Of a stretch of 64,000 nt of DNA, positions 55,397 to 63,641 are shown one piece after another (the stretch's first letter is position 1; each line of letters starts with the position of its first letter). A program made the translations under genes and the position numbers. Origin of the DNA: an uncultured Paracoccaceae bacterium (lineage in GTDB: Bacteria; Pseudomonadota; Alphaproteobacteria; Rhodobacterales; Rhodobacteraceae); NCBI GenBank assembly GCA_937895435.1, contig CALAXT010000032.1, forward strand, positions 19,809 through 83,808, written 5' to 3'. The notes beneath the pieces are model-generated. The model was not told the origin of the DNA, did not search any database, and saw only the letters and a program-made list of their open reading frames with translations.

Positions 55397-56776
55397 ATGA
55401 CCGCAATGATCCAATGTATCTCGCCCGTGGATGGGCGCATTTATGCCGAACGCCCAGCTTTGACACTGGTGGCGGCACAAACAGCGGTGGCCGCTGCCCG
55501 CACAGCCCAGCCTGCATGGGCCGCCCGCCCGCTGGCAGAACGCATTGCGCTGGTGCGTGCCGGATTGGCCGCCCTGAATGACATGAAAGATGAAATTGTT
55601 CAGGAAACAGCATGGCAAATGGGCCGTCCGGTGCGCTATGGCGGTGAATTTGGCGGTGTTAATGAACGCGCCAATTATATGGCTGACATTGCCCAGACTG
55701 CGCTTGCCCCGATGGTGATCGAAAGCTCGGACAAATTTGAACGGCGCATTGAACGCGTGCCGCATGGCGTTGTGTTTGTCGTGGCCCCTTGGAATTACCC
55801 GTTTTTAACTGCGATCAACACGATTGTGCCGGCGCTGATTGCTGGAAACGCGGTGGTGCTGAAACATGCCAGCCAGACCTTGTTGGCGGGCGAGCGTTTG
55901 GCCCAAGCCTTTCATGCGGGTGGAGTGCCGGCGGATGTCTTTCAAAACTTGTTCCTCGATCATGCGGTCACTGAGGCGCTGATTGCTGCGCGGGCCTTTG
56001 ATTTTGTGAACTTTACGGGCTCGGTTGCTGGGGGGCGTGCGATGGAACGCGCTGCCGCAGGCACCTTTACTGCGATGGGGTTGGAACTGGGCGGCAAAGA
56101 TCCGGGTTATGTCATGGAGGACGCAGATTTAGATGCGGCCGTCGACAGCCTGATGGATGGCGCGATGTTCAATGCGGGCCAATGCTGCTGCGGGATTGAA
56201 CGCATTTATGTCCATGAAAGCCTGTTTGATGCCTTTGTCGAAAAAGCAGTGGCTTGGGTGCAGGGATTGCGACTGGGCGATCCGTTTGATCCGGCGACCA
56301 CGCTGGGCCCGATGGCGCACAAACGATTTGCGCACACTGTGCGCGCACAAATCGCTGAGGCAGTGGCCGCAGGTGCGCACCCGCTGATTGATCCCAGCGG
56401 CTTTGCTGATGATGGTGGGGCATATCTGGCGCCGCAGATTTTGGTGAATGTTGATCATTCGATGCGGGTGATGCGCGAAGAAAGCTTTGGCCCGGTGGTC
56501 GGTATCATGAAGGTGTCCGATGACGCACAGGCGATCGCACTGATGAATGACAGCCCCTATGGTTTGACGGCCTCGCTTTGGACGCGTGATCCTGCGCGGG
56601 CGGCGGCGGTGGGCGCACAGGTTGAAACTGGTACGATCTTCATGAACCGCTGCGACTATCTTGACCCGGCACTGTGCTGGACCGGTTGCAAAGACACTGG
56701 CCGGGGCGGTGGTTTGTCTGTGCTGGGCTATCACTCTGTCACGCGTCCGAAATCCTTTCACTTGAAAAAGGCATGA
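55397..56776 (+). CDS. NAD(P)-dependent aldehyde dehydrogenase
   Basis: A 459-residue ALDH-superfamily enzyme. The catalytic Glu230 is in 'LELGGKDPGYVMED' and the nucleophile Cys264 in 'FNAGQCCCGIERIYVHE', which matches the usual GQxC. The cofactor loop 'PWNYPF' and 'FTGSVAGGRAM' are also conserved. It probably oxidises an aldehyde made from a gamma-glutamylated amine or by the Fe-alcohol dehydrogenase downstream. Start ATG 55397 is behind GAGGA. Its stop overlaps the first ATG of the next gene (ATGA), so the two are coupled. Confidence 0.9.
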   Translation: MTAMIQCISPVDGRIYAERPALTLVAAQTAVAAARTAQPAWAARPLAERIALVRAGLAALNDMKDEIVQETAWQMGRPVRYGGEFGGVNERANYMADIAQTALAPMVIESSDKFERRIERVPHGVVFVVAPWNYPFLTAINTIVPALIAGNAVVLKHASQTLLAGERLAQAFHAGGVPADVFQNLFLDHAVTEALIAARAFDFVNFTGSVAGGRAMERAAAGTFTAMGLELGGKDPGYVMEDADLDAAVDSLMDGAMFNAGQCCCGIERIYVHESLFDAFVEKAVAWVQGLRLGDPFDPATTLGPMAHKRFAHTVRAQIAEAVAAGAHPLIDPSGFADDGGAYLAPQILVNVDHSMRVMREESFGPVVGIMKVSDDAQAIALMNDSPYGLTASLWTRDPARAAAVGAQVETGTIFMNRCDYLDPALCWTGCKDTGRGGGLSVLGYHSVTRPKSFHLKKA

Positions 56777-56778
56777 TT

Positions 56779-57927
56779 ATGAACGTTCCTTCAATGAACT
56801 GGTCTTATCCTACCGCGATCAAATTTGGCCCTGGCCGCATTTCCGAACTGGCCGAGCATGCCCGCAGTGTTGGTATGGCGCGGCCGCTGTTGGTCACGGA
56901 CAAAGCTTTGGCTGTGCTGCCCATCACCGTGGCTGCTTTGGATATTTTAGAGGCGGCAGGTTTAGGCCGGGCTGTCTTTTCCGAAGTGGATCCCAATCCC
57001 AATGAAATCAACATGGAAGCGGGGCTGGCCGTTTATCGTGCGGGGAACCACGATGGCGTGATCTGCTTTGGTGGTGGCTCGGCGCTGGATCTGGGTAAGA
57101 TGATCGCGCTGATGGTTGGCCAAACCCGGCCTGTGTGGGATTTCGAAGATGTTGGGGATTGGTGGACGCGTGTTGATGCCAGCAAAGTGGCCTCGATCAT
57201 CGCCGTGCCAACCACCGCAGGCACCGGATCTGAGGTGGGGCGTGCCGGTGTGCTGACCAATTCGGTCACGCATGTCAAAAAAATCATCTTTCATCCTAAG
57301 TTGTTGCCTGCGATCACGATTTGCGACCCCGAACTGACCGTTGGTATGCCGCGCTTTATCACCGCAGGCACTGGCATGGACGCACTTGCCCATTGTCTTG
57401 AGGCCTATTGCAGCCCGTTTTATCATCCGATGAGCCAAGGGATTGCGTTGGAAGGAATGCGCTTGGTGCTGGAAAACCTGCCGCGGGTTTATGCCGATGG
57501 TACTGATATTGAAGCACGCGCCCATATGATGAGCGCGGCCGCAATGGGGGCTGTGGCGTTTCAAAAAGGGCTGGGGGCCATTCATGCGCTAAGCCACCCG
57601 GTGGGGGCTGTTTACGGCACGCACCATGGTACGACCAATGCGGTGGTGATGCCTATGGTGCTGGATTTCAATCGTGGAATGATCGAGGAGCGGCTGGTAC
57701 GGGCGTCAGATTACCTGGGTATTTCTGGCGGGTTTGATGGATTTCGTGACCAGATTATGACGCTGCGCGAAACCTTGGCCATTCCGGCCAATCTGAGTGC
57801 GATGGGGGTTGAGCAATCTCGGCTGGATATGTTGAGTGCGATGGCGATTGAGGATCCAAGCTGTGGTGGGAACCCGGTGCCGATGACGTTGGAAAATACG
57901 CGGGCCTTGTTTCAGGCGTGCCTTTAA
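56779..57927 (+). CDS. Iron-containing alcohol dehydrogenase
   Basis: A group III alcohol dehydrogenase of 382 residues. NAD binding is shown by 'GGGSALDLGK' (about 98-107), and the iron ligands by Asp201 and His205 in 'GMDALAHCLEAY', with His269, His273 and His283 in 'AIHALSHPVGAVYGTHHG'. An ATG at 56773 overlaps the ALDH stop; the ATG at 56779 has better ribosome-site spacing (AAAAAGG), so it is used. It follows the ALDH gene directly and would act on a short-chain alcohol; substrate unknown. Pairing with ALDH suggests an alcohol-to-acid conversion. Confidence 0.9.
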   Translation: MNVPSMNWSYPTAIKFGPGRISELAEHARSVGMARPLLVTDKALAVLPITVAALDILEAAGLGRAVFSEVDPNPNEINMEAGLAVYRAGNHDGVICFGGGSALDLGKMIALMVGQTRPVWDFEDVGDWWTRVDASKVASIIAVPTTAGTGSEVGRAGVLTNSVTHVKKIIFHPKLLPAITICDPELTVGMPRFITAGTGMDALAHCLEAYCSPFYHPMSQGIALEGMRLVLENLPRVYADGTDIEARAHMMSAAAMGAVAFQKGLGAIHALSHPVGAVYGTHHGTTNAVVMPMVLDFNRGMIEERLVRASDYLGISGGFDGFRDQIMTLRETLAIPANLSAMGVEQSRLDMLSAMAIEDPSCGGNPVPMTLENTRALFQACL

Positions 57928-57962
57928 ACCGGGCTGATATCTTTGGTGGAGTGCGTGTTTGT

Positions 57963-57986
57963 CCCTGCCGGGTGCCTCCGGCGGGG
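57963..57986 (+). repeat. GC-rich stem-loop, Rhodobacteraceae-type intergenic repeat
   Basis: A nine-bp stem (CCCTGCCGG / CCGGCGGGG, one G-T pair) with the loop GTGCCT, followed by ATATTTGAAAA. Sequences of the form TGCCTCCGGCGGGGATATTT are, as I recall, common between genes in this family and may act as transcription terminators. Only this copy is seen in the window. It lies 36 bases after the Fe-alcohol dehydrogenase stop. Confidence 0.6.
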
Positions 57987-58051
57987 ATATTTGAAAACGA
58001 AAGAGCGTGCGCGTCGGGTCGGACCCGGTGATATTTTGATTTGGGGACGAG

Positions 58052-59293
58052 ATGGCTGGTCTGGCGACATGTGAGATTGCCGTGATTGGTGCGGGTGTGG
58101 TGGGGATGTGTGTGGCCCATCGCCTGGCGCACGAGGGGCATGAGGTGGTGATGCTCGATCCTGGTGTGCCCGGGATGGGGGCGTCTTATGGGAATGCGGG
58201 CACGATTGCTGATTATGCTGTGATGCCTGTTGGCTCGCCGGGTGTTTTGCGTGATCTGCCGTCATTGCTGTTTGATCGTGACTCGCCCCTGGCCATTCGG
58301 CGGGCGGCGATTTTGAGTTTGGCCCCGTGGTTGTTACGGTTTTTGCGCCAATCGCTGCCAGGGGCCACCGCACGTAATGCGGCGGCGATTGGTACATTGA
58401 TTGCCGATGCGGGGGCACGGTGGGCTGATTTGGCCACGGCGTTGGGCGCGCAGGATTTGTTGCAGGCGCGGGGGTGTTTGTATTATTATGAAACAGCCAC
58501 GGCCTTTGCTGCGGCCAAAGATGACATGGCGTATCGGCGGCAGTTTGGCATCCCTGTCGATTTAATATCGGCGGATGAGTTGTCGCAGATGGAGCCGAAT
58601 TTACCGGCGGCGGCAGGGGCGGCCTATTTCCCGAATGCGCGGTTTTTTAGTGATCCGGGGCAGTTGATGGCACGTTTGGCGGCAGCGGTGGCGGCTGTCG
58701 GGGTGCGCCATGTTCCCCAAAAAGTGTTGGAATTGCGCCGTGAAGTTGGCGGCGTTGTGTTGGAAGGTGCGCAAAGCCGGGTGCGGGCAAAGCGGGTTGT
58801 GATTGCAGCGGGGGCGCATGGCCGGGGCTTGGCGCGGATGGCAGGCGACCGGGTGCCGCTTGAGACCGAGCGCGGCTATCATTTGGAATTTGAGATGGAT
58901 ACGCCGCTGTTGCATCGGCCGGTTTGTCCGACGACGCGCGGCTTTTATCTTTGCCCGATGGCGGGGCGGTTGCGTGTGGCGGGTACGGTTGAATTGGGGG
59001 GGCTGGATCCGCGGCCCTCGCCGCATCGACTGGAGATGTTGGAGCGAGGTGCGCGTGCGATTTTTCCTGATTTGCCCGCGCCGCGCCGATCTTGGTTGGG
59101 GTTTCGCCCCTCAATGCCGGACAGTCTGCCAGTGATTGGGCCGTCGCAGGGGGGCGGTGATGTCTTGCATGCGTATGGCCACGGGCATATCGGGTTGACC
59201 TTGGCCCCGCTGACAGCCCAGATCATTGCGGATATGGTGGCGGGGCGGGAGCCTGGTTTGGATGTAACGCCGTTTCGGGTGAACCGGTTCTGA
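58052..59293 (+). CDS. FAD-dependent D-amino-acid/amine dehydrogenase (DadA-like)
   Basis: A 413-residue DAO-fold flavoprotein. FAD binding is shown by 'IAVIGAGVVGMCVAHRLAHEGHEVVMLDPG', cited here as 'VIGAGVVGMCVAHRLA' and 'HEVVMLDPG', with the C-terminal 'GHGHIGLTLAPLTAQIIADM' typical of DadA-like proteins. It oxidises an amine or D-amino acid and passes electrons to the quinone pool; gamma-glutamyl-amine dehydrogenase (PuuB) belongs to the same superfamily. It lies downstream of the stem-loop and so may be transcribed separately from the ALDH-ADH pair. Substrate uncertain. Confidence 0.85.
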   Translation: MAGLATCEIAVIGAGVVGMCVAHRLAHEGHEVVMLDPGVPGMGASYGNAGTIADYAVMPVGSPGVLRDLPSLLFDRDSPLAIRRAAILSLAPWLLRFLRQSLPGATARNAAAIGTLIADAGARWADLATALGAQDLLQARGCLYYYETATAFAAAKDDMAYRRQFGIPVDLISADELSQMEPNLPAAAGAAYFPNARFFSDPGQLMARLAAAVAAVGVRHVPQKVLELRREVGGVVLEGAQSRVRAKRVVIAAGAHGRGLARMAGDRVPLETERGYHLEFEMDTPLLHRPVCPTTRGFYLCPMAGRLRVAGTVELGGLDPRPSPHRLEMLERGARAIFPDLPAPRRSWLGFRPSMPDSLPVIGPSQGGGDVLHAYGHGHIGLTLAPLTAQIIADMVAGREPGLDVTPFRVNRF

Positions 59294-59309
59294 TAAAGGT
59301 AGTGATCTT

Positions 59310-60338
59310 ATGACAGTTGGCACGGCATTGGTGACAGGGTCGGCCGGATTTATTGGATTTCATTTGGTCGCGCGCTTGCTGGCGGATGGTTGGCGGGTGG
59401 TGGGGTTTGATGGGATCACCCCCTATTATGACATTGCGCTAAAGCAGCGACGTCATGCGATTTTGAACCAAAACGCAGCCTTTACAGCGGTAGAAGCGAT
59501 GTTGGAAGAGCCGGGCCGGCTGAGCGCTGTGATGGCGGATGTGCGGCCTGATGTTGTGGTGCATTTGGCAGCACAGGCGGGCGTGCGCTATTCGATTGAC
59601 GCGCCGCGTTCGTATCTTGATGCTAATCTGGCGGGCACCTTTGAAATGCTGGAGGCGGCGCGTGCCTATCCGCCGCGTCATATGTTGATGGCGTCAACCT
59701 CATCTGTTTATGGCGGCAATACCAAGATGCCGTTTGTTGAGACCGACAAGACTGACTGGCCGATGAGCTTTTATGCGGCCACGAAGAAAGCCAACGAGGC
59801 GATGGCGCATTCATATGGCCATTTGTTTGCGCTGCCGATCACGCTGTTTCGGTTTTTTACGGTTTATGGCCCTTGGGGGCGGCCAGATATGGCGCTTTTT
59901 AAATTTGTGTCTGCGATGCGCGAAGGTCGCGAGATTGATATTTACAATCAAGGGCAGATGCGGCGCGATTTCACCTTTGTCAGTGATTTGGTTGAGGGAA
60001 TTTATCGGCTGATCGATGTGGTGCCGGGGCAGGGGCCTGTGGTTGTGGGCGATAGTCTGTCGCCGGTGGCCCCCGTGCGGGTGGTCAACATCGGTCATGG
60101 TGCCCCGGTTGGATTGATGGATTTTGTGGCGGCGGTTGAAACCGCGTTGGGCCAGACGGCGCGCAAGAGGTTTTTGCCGATGCAAGCTGGGGATGTCGTC
60201 GAAACCTGGGCAGATACGACATTGTTACATCATTTGGTGGGGACCTTGCCGCAGACGGATTTGGCCGATGGGGTGGGACAATTTGTGCAGTGGTATCTGA
60301 ACGACTATCAATCCATTTCGCGTTCTGGTAGAGCGTGA
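59310..60338 (+). CDS. NAD-dependent epimerase, UDP-glucuronate 4-epimerase type
   Basis: A 342-residue extended SDR. The glycine motif 'TGSAGFIGFHLV' is at about 9-20, 'HLAAQAGVRYSIDAP' at about 85-99 and the catalytic Tyr155-Lys159 in 'SFYAATKKANE'. 'RFFTVYGPWGRPDMALF' is a feature of uronate epimerases that make UDP-galacturonate. Next to ugd it could give a two-step path UDP-Glc to UDP-GlcA to UDP-GalA for capsule or LPS. It starts 17 bases after the FAD dehydrogenase stop. Confidence 0.85.
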   Translation: MTVGTALVTGSAGFIGFHLVARLLADGWRVVGFDGITPYYDIALKQRRHAILNQNAAFTAVEAMLEEPGRLSAVMADVRPDVVVHLAAQAGVRYSIDAPRSYLDANLAGTFEMLEAARAYPPRHMLMASTSSVYGGNTKMPFVETDKTDWPMSFYAATKKANEAMAHSYGHLFALPITLFRFFTVYGPWGRPDMALFKFVSAMREGREIDIYNQGQMRRDFTFVSDLVEGIYRLIDVVPGQGPVVVGDSLSPVAPVRVVNIGHGAPVGLMDFVAAVETALGQTARKRFLPMQAGDVVETWADTTLLHHLVGTLPQTDLADGVGQFVQWYLNDYQSISRSGRA

Positions 60339-60391
60339 CGCAAGATTTTTTGGCCAAGCGGGTGACCGCATATACGGCAAAGGGATAGAAA

Positions 60392-61729
60392 ATGAAGATT
60401 GCGATGATTGGAACCGGCTATGTCGGATTGGTCTCGGGGGTTTGTTTTTCTGACTTTGGTCATGATGTGATTTGCATTGACAAAGATGCGGCTAAGATTG
60501 CTGCGCTTTGTGCCGGGACTGTGCCGATCTATGAGCCGGGTTTGGATGAGGTGATGGCGCGCAACACCAGCGCTGGGCGCTTGCGGTTTGATGGTGATTT
60601 GGCAGCGGCGGTGGCTGGGGCTGATGCGATTTTTATTGCTGTTGGCACGCCAACGCGGCGTGGTGATGGCCATGCTGATCTGACCTATGTGATGGCGGCG
60701 GTGGCCGAGATTGCCGCAGCCATGAATGGTTACAAGGTCATCGTGATGAAATCCACCGTGCCTGTTGGCACCAACCGTGCGGTGGCCGATGCCATTCGTA
60801 GCGCCCGTCCGGATGCTGTGTTTGATGTGGCCTCAAACCCTGAGTTCCTGCGTGAGGGGGCTGCGATTGATGATTTTATGCGGCCTGACCGTGTCGTGGT
60901 GGGGGTGCAATCAGACCGGGCGCGCGATGTGATGCAGGCGATCTATCGGCCGCTTTTTTTGCGCGATTTTCCAATTGTCTTTACCGATCTTGAATCGGCT
61001 GAGATGATCAAATATGCGGCCAATGCCTTTTTGGCCACCAAGATCAGTTTCATCAATGAAATTGCTGCACTTTGCGAACGAGTCGGTGCCGATGTCAAAG
61101 CTGTGTCGCGTGGCATGGGGCTTGATGGGCGGATTGGCAATAAGTTTTTGCACGCTGGGCCGGGCTATGGTGGGTCATGTTTTCCCAAAGACACCCGCGC
61201 TTTGGCACGGATTGGCCAAGATAATGGCGTGCCGCTGCAAATTACCGAGGCGGTGATTCAGGTCAATGAAGAGATTAAGCGCCGAATGATTGACAAAGTC
61301 GTTGATGCTTGTGGGGGCAATTTGAATGGCAAGACGGTCGCCATTCTGGGTGTGACGTTCAAGCCCAACACGGATGACATGCGTGAAGCGCCCAGTTTAA
61401 CCATGATACCGGCGCTGATTGGTGCGGGGGCTGTGGTGCGGGTTTGTGACCCGCAGGGCCAGCGTGAGGGCTTGGCGCTGCTGCCCGGCGTGCAGATTTG
61501 GGCAGAAGACGCCTATGATGCAGCAAAGGGGGCCGATGTTGTCGTGTTGATGACCGAATGGAACGAATTTCGCGCCTTGGATCTGGTGCGTTTGGCGGCG
61601 GGAATGGCGCGGCCGCATATGGTTGATCTGCGCAATATTTATTCGGGTGGGCAGGTGCTTGAGGCAGGTTTTTCCAGCTATGCCTCGGTTGGGCGTCAAG
61701 ATATGCAGTCGGCGACAATCGCGGGCTGA
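60392..61729 (+). CDS. ugd: UDP-glucose 6-dehydrogenase
   Basis: Oxidises UDP-glucose to UDP-glucuronate with two NAD+. The 445-residue protein has the NAD motif 'IGTGYVGLVSGVCFSDFGHDV' (cited in part: 'GTGYVGLVSGVCFS'), the active-site Cys263 in 'GPGYGGSCFPKDTRAL', 'SNPEFLREGAAIDDFM', and 'VTFKPNTDDMREAPS'. Length and motifs are standard. It lies 53 bases after the uronate epimerase. Confidence 0.95.
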   Translation: MKIAMIGTGYVGLVSGVCFSDFGHDVICIDKDAAKIAALCAGTVPIYEPGLDEVMARNTSAGRLRFDGDLAAAVAGADAIFIAVGTPTRRGDGHADLTYVMAAVAEIAAAMNGYKVIVMKSTVPVGTNRAVADAIRSARPDAVFDVASNPEFLREGAAIDDFMRPDRVVVGVQSDRARDVMQAIYRPLFLRDFPIVFTDLESAEMIKYAANAFLATKISFINEIAALCERVGADVKAVSRGMGLDGRIGNKFLHAGPGYGGSCFPKDTRALARIGQDNGVPLQITEAVIQVNEEIKRRMIDKVVDACGGNLNGKTVAILGVTFKPNTDDMREAPSLTMIPALIGAGAVVRVCDPQGQREGLALLPGVQIWAEDAYDAAKGADVVVLMTEWNEFRALDLVRLAAGMARPHMVDLRNIYSGGQVLEAGFSSYASVGRQDMQSATIAG

Positions 61730-61819
61730 TCGGGGCTCTGGTGTCTTTTCTTTTGCTGTGCCAGCATGCCGTTTGAAAGACGTGCGGTTGGCGTGAAAAT
61801 GGGCGTGGAAAGGAATGAT

Positions 61820-62791
61820 ATGACGAGCAATGAATTTTTTCATCCGGTTTCGGGGTTCGATCTGCCGCGTTTTGCTGGGGTGCCCACCTTTATGCGTCTG
61901 CCACATGTCGCGCTCGGGGATCCGCGGTTGGCCGAAGTGCAGATTGGCCTGATTGGCGCGCCTTGGGATGGGGGCACAACCAACCGCCCCGGCCCACGCC
62001 ATGGGCCGCGTCAGCTGCGTGATTTGTCAACGATGATGCGGGCGCAAAATGGTGCAACCGGTGTGCGGCCGTTTGAATTGGTCAATTGTGCTGATCTTGG
62101 GGATGTTGGCCCAAACCCGGCCGATTTGATGGACAGTTTGGACCGGATGACGGCGTTTTACGACCGGGTGCGGGCGGCGGATATTTTGCCGCTGACTGCG
62201 GGCGGCGATCATCTGTGCACATTGCCCATTCTGCGCGCGATGGCGCGCAACCGCCCGCTGGGCATGGTGCATTTTGACAGCCATACCGACCTTTTTAACA
62301 GCTATTTCGGCGGCACGCGTTATACCCACGGCACCCCGTTCCGTCGCGCAGTCGAAGAGGGGCTGTTGGATCCAAAGCGGGTTGTGATGATTGGCATTCG
62401 TGGCACGGCCTACGACATGGAAGACCGTGATTTTGCAAAAAGTGTCGGCATCACAATTATCGCGATTGAGGAATTTCACGCCCGGGGTGTTGAGGACGTC
62501 ATGGTCCAAGCGCGCGAAATCGCGGGCAGTGGCGAGACATATGTCAGCTATGATATCGACTTTGTTGATCCGGCCTTTGCTCCGGGCACGGGCACGCCCG
62601 AGGTTGGGGGGCCAAATAGTTTTCAGGCCTTACAGGTGGTGCGCCACCTTAAAGGAGTGAATGTGGTTGGGGCCGATTTGGTAGAAGTGTCACCCCCCTT
62701 TGATCAGTCTGGGGGCACAGCATTTTTGGGCGTGTCGATCATGTTTGAATTGCTGTGCATTATGGCACAGGCCTTGTCAGAACGCGGCTAG
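61820..62791 (+). CDS. Agmatinase/ureohydrolase-family enzyme
   Basis: A Mn-type ureohydrolase of 323 residues. The bimetal ligands are visible: His131 in 'AGGDHLCTLP', Asp153-His155-Asp157 in 'HFDSHTDLF', and Asp245-Asp247 in 'SYDIDFVDPA', with 'GTGTPEVGG' near the substrate. It hydrolyses a guanidino compound (agmatine, guanidinobutyrate, guanidinopropionate or guanidine) to urea and an amine; the substrate cannot be assigned by eye. ATG 61820 is preferred over a TTG/GTG-rich upstream stretch. It is the last gene of the plus-strand run and converges with znuB. Confidence 0.85.
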   Translation: MTSNEFFHPVSGFDLPRFAGVPTFMRLPHVALGDPRLAEVQIGLIGAPWDGGTTNRPGPRHGPRQLRDLSTMMRAQNGATGVRPFELVNCADLGDVGPNPADLMDSLDRMTAFYDRVRAADILPLTAGGDHLCTLPILRAMARNRPLGMVHFDSHTDLFNSYFGGTRYTHGTPFRRAVEEGLLDPKRVVMIGIRGTAYDMEDRDFAKSVGITIIAIEEFHARGVEDVMVQAREIAGSGETYVSYDIDFVDPAFAPGTGTPEVGGPNSFQALQVVRHLKGVNVVGADLVEVSPPFDQSGGTAFLGVSIMFELLCIMAQALSERG

Positions 62792-62828
62792 GTCATGCTT
62801 GGGGCACAATGTTGCCCGGTGCTGATTT

Positions 62829-63641
62829 TCAGCGCCGGTCAGCTGGCCGGCGCTGAGACCATGCAGCTGAAAAAATAACCGCCACCAAAAACAACCCCGC
62901 CGCTACGCCAACAATACTGGGACCTGCGGGGGTATCAGCATTCAAAGACAGCCAAAGTCCGCCCAAGGTCGCCAAAATACCCATCAGCACCGATCCCAAG
63001 GCCATTGCTTCGGGTGTGCGGGCAAAGGGTCGGGCGGCATTGGCAGGGATCAGCAGCATCGCGGCAATCAGCAACGCCCCCACCACTTTGATCGCAAGCG
63101 CCACCACCAAAGCCAGCGCCAGTGTCAGCACCAGCCGCTCACGGTTGGGCGATATGCCCGAGGCCTGGGCCAAATCATCGGAAAGCGTGCTGGTCAGCAG
63201 CGCCTGCCAACGCCACGTCAGCAGCGCCAACACGGCCAAACCGCCGCCCCAAATCACGGCCAGATCGGTTTTGCCAACGGCCAAAATATCGCCAAAAAGA
63301 TAGGCCGACAGATCGACACGCACCCCGTGCAGAAACGACACCGCCACCAAGCCAAAGGCCAGCGCTGAATGGGCCAAAACCCCCAAGAGACTGTCCATCG
63401 CCCAACCCCGCCCGGCCAGGGTTGACACAACCATTGCCATGATCAGTGCTACAGTCAGAGTGCCGACATAAATCGGCAACGCCAAAGCCAGCGACAGCGC
63501 CACCCCCAAAATCGCAGCATGGGCGGTGGCATCGCCGAAATAAGCCATCCGCCGCCACACGACAAAACACCCCAGCGGCCCAGCCGCCAGCGCAACACCC
63601 GCGCCGGCCAAAGCCGCGCGCAACATAAAATCATCCAACAT
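62829..63641 (-). CDS. znuB: Zinc ABC transporter permease
   Basis: A 270-residue permease of an ABC-3-type metal importer with about eight membrane helices: 'ALAGAGVALAAGPLGCFVVW', 'MAYFGDATAHAAILGVALS', 'VRVDLSAYLFGDILA' and 'GALLIAAMLLIPANAARPFA'. Zinc is the likely substrate because the adjoining ATPase has a His-rich tail. ATG 63641 opens 'MLDDFMLRAAL'; the frame extends upstream across znuC and is not a sensible start. The gene overlaps the znuC end by 11 bases. znuA and zur are beyond the window. Confidence 0.92.
   Translation of the reverse strand: MLDDFMLRAALAGAGVALAAGPLGCFVVWRRMAYFGDATAHAAILGVALSLALALPIYVGTLTVALIMAMVVSTLAGRGWAMDSLLGVLAHSALAFGLVAVSFLHGVRVDLSAYLFGDILAVGKTDLAVIWGGGLAVLALLTWRWQALLTSTLSDDLAQASGISPNRERLVLTLALALVVALAIKVVGALLIAAMLLIPANAARPFARTPEAMALGSVLMGILATLGGLWLSLNADTPAGPSIVGVAAGLFLVAVIFSAAWSQRRPADRR

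Noticed and set aside
62831..62854. Palindrome AGCGCCGG...CCGGCGCT at the end of znuB as a terminator
   Set aside because: It lies in the last codons of znuB and no T run follows on either strand.
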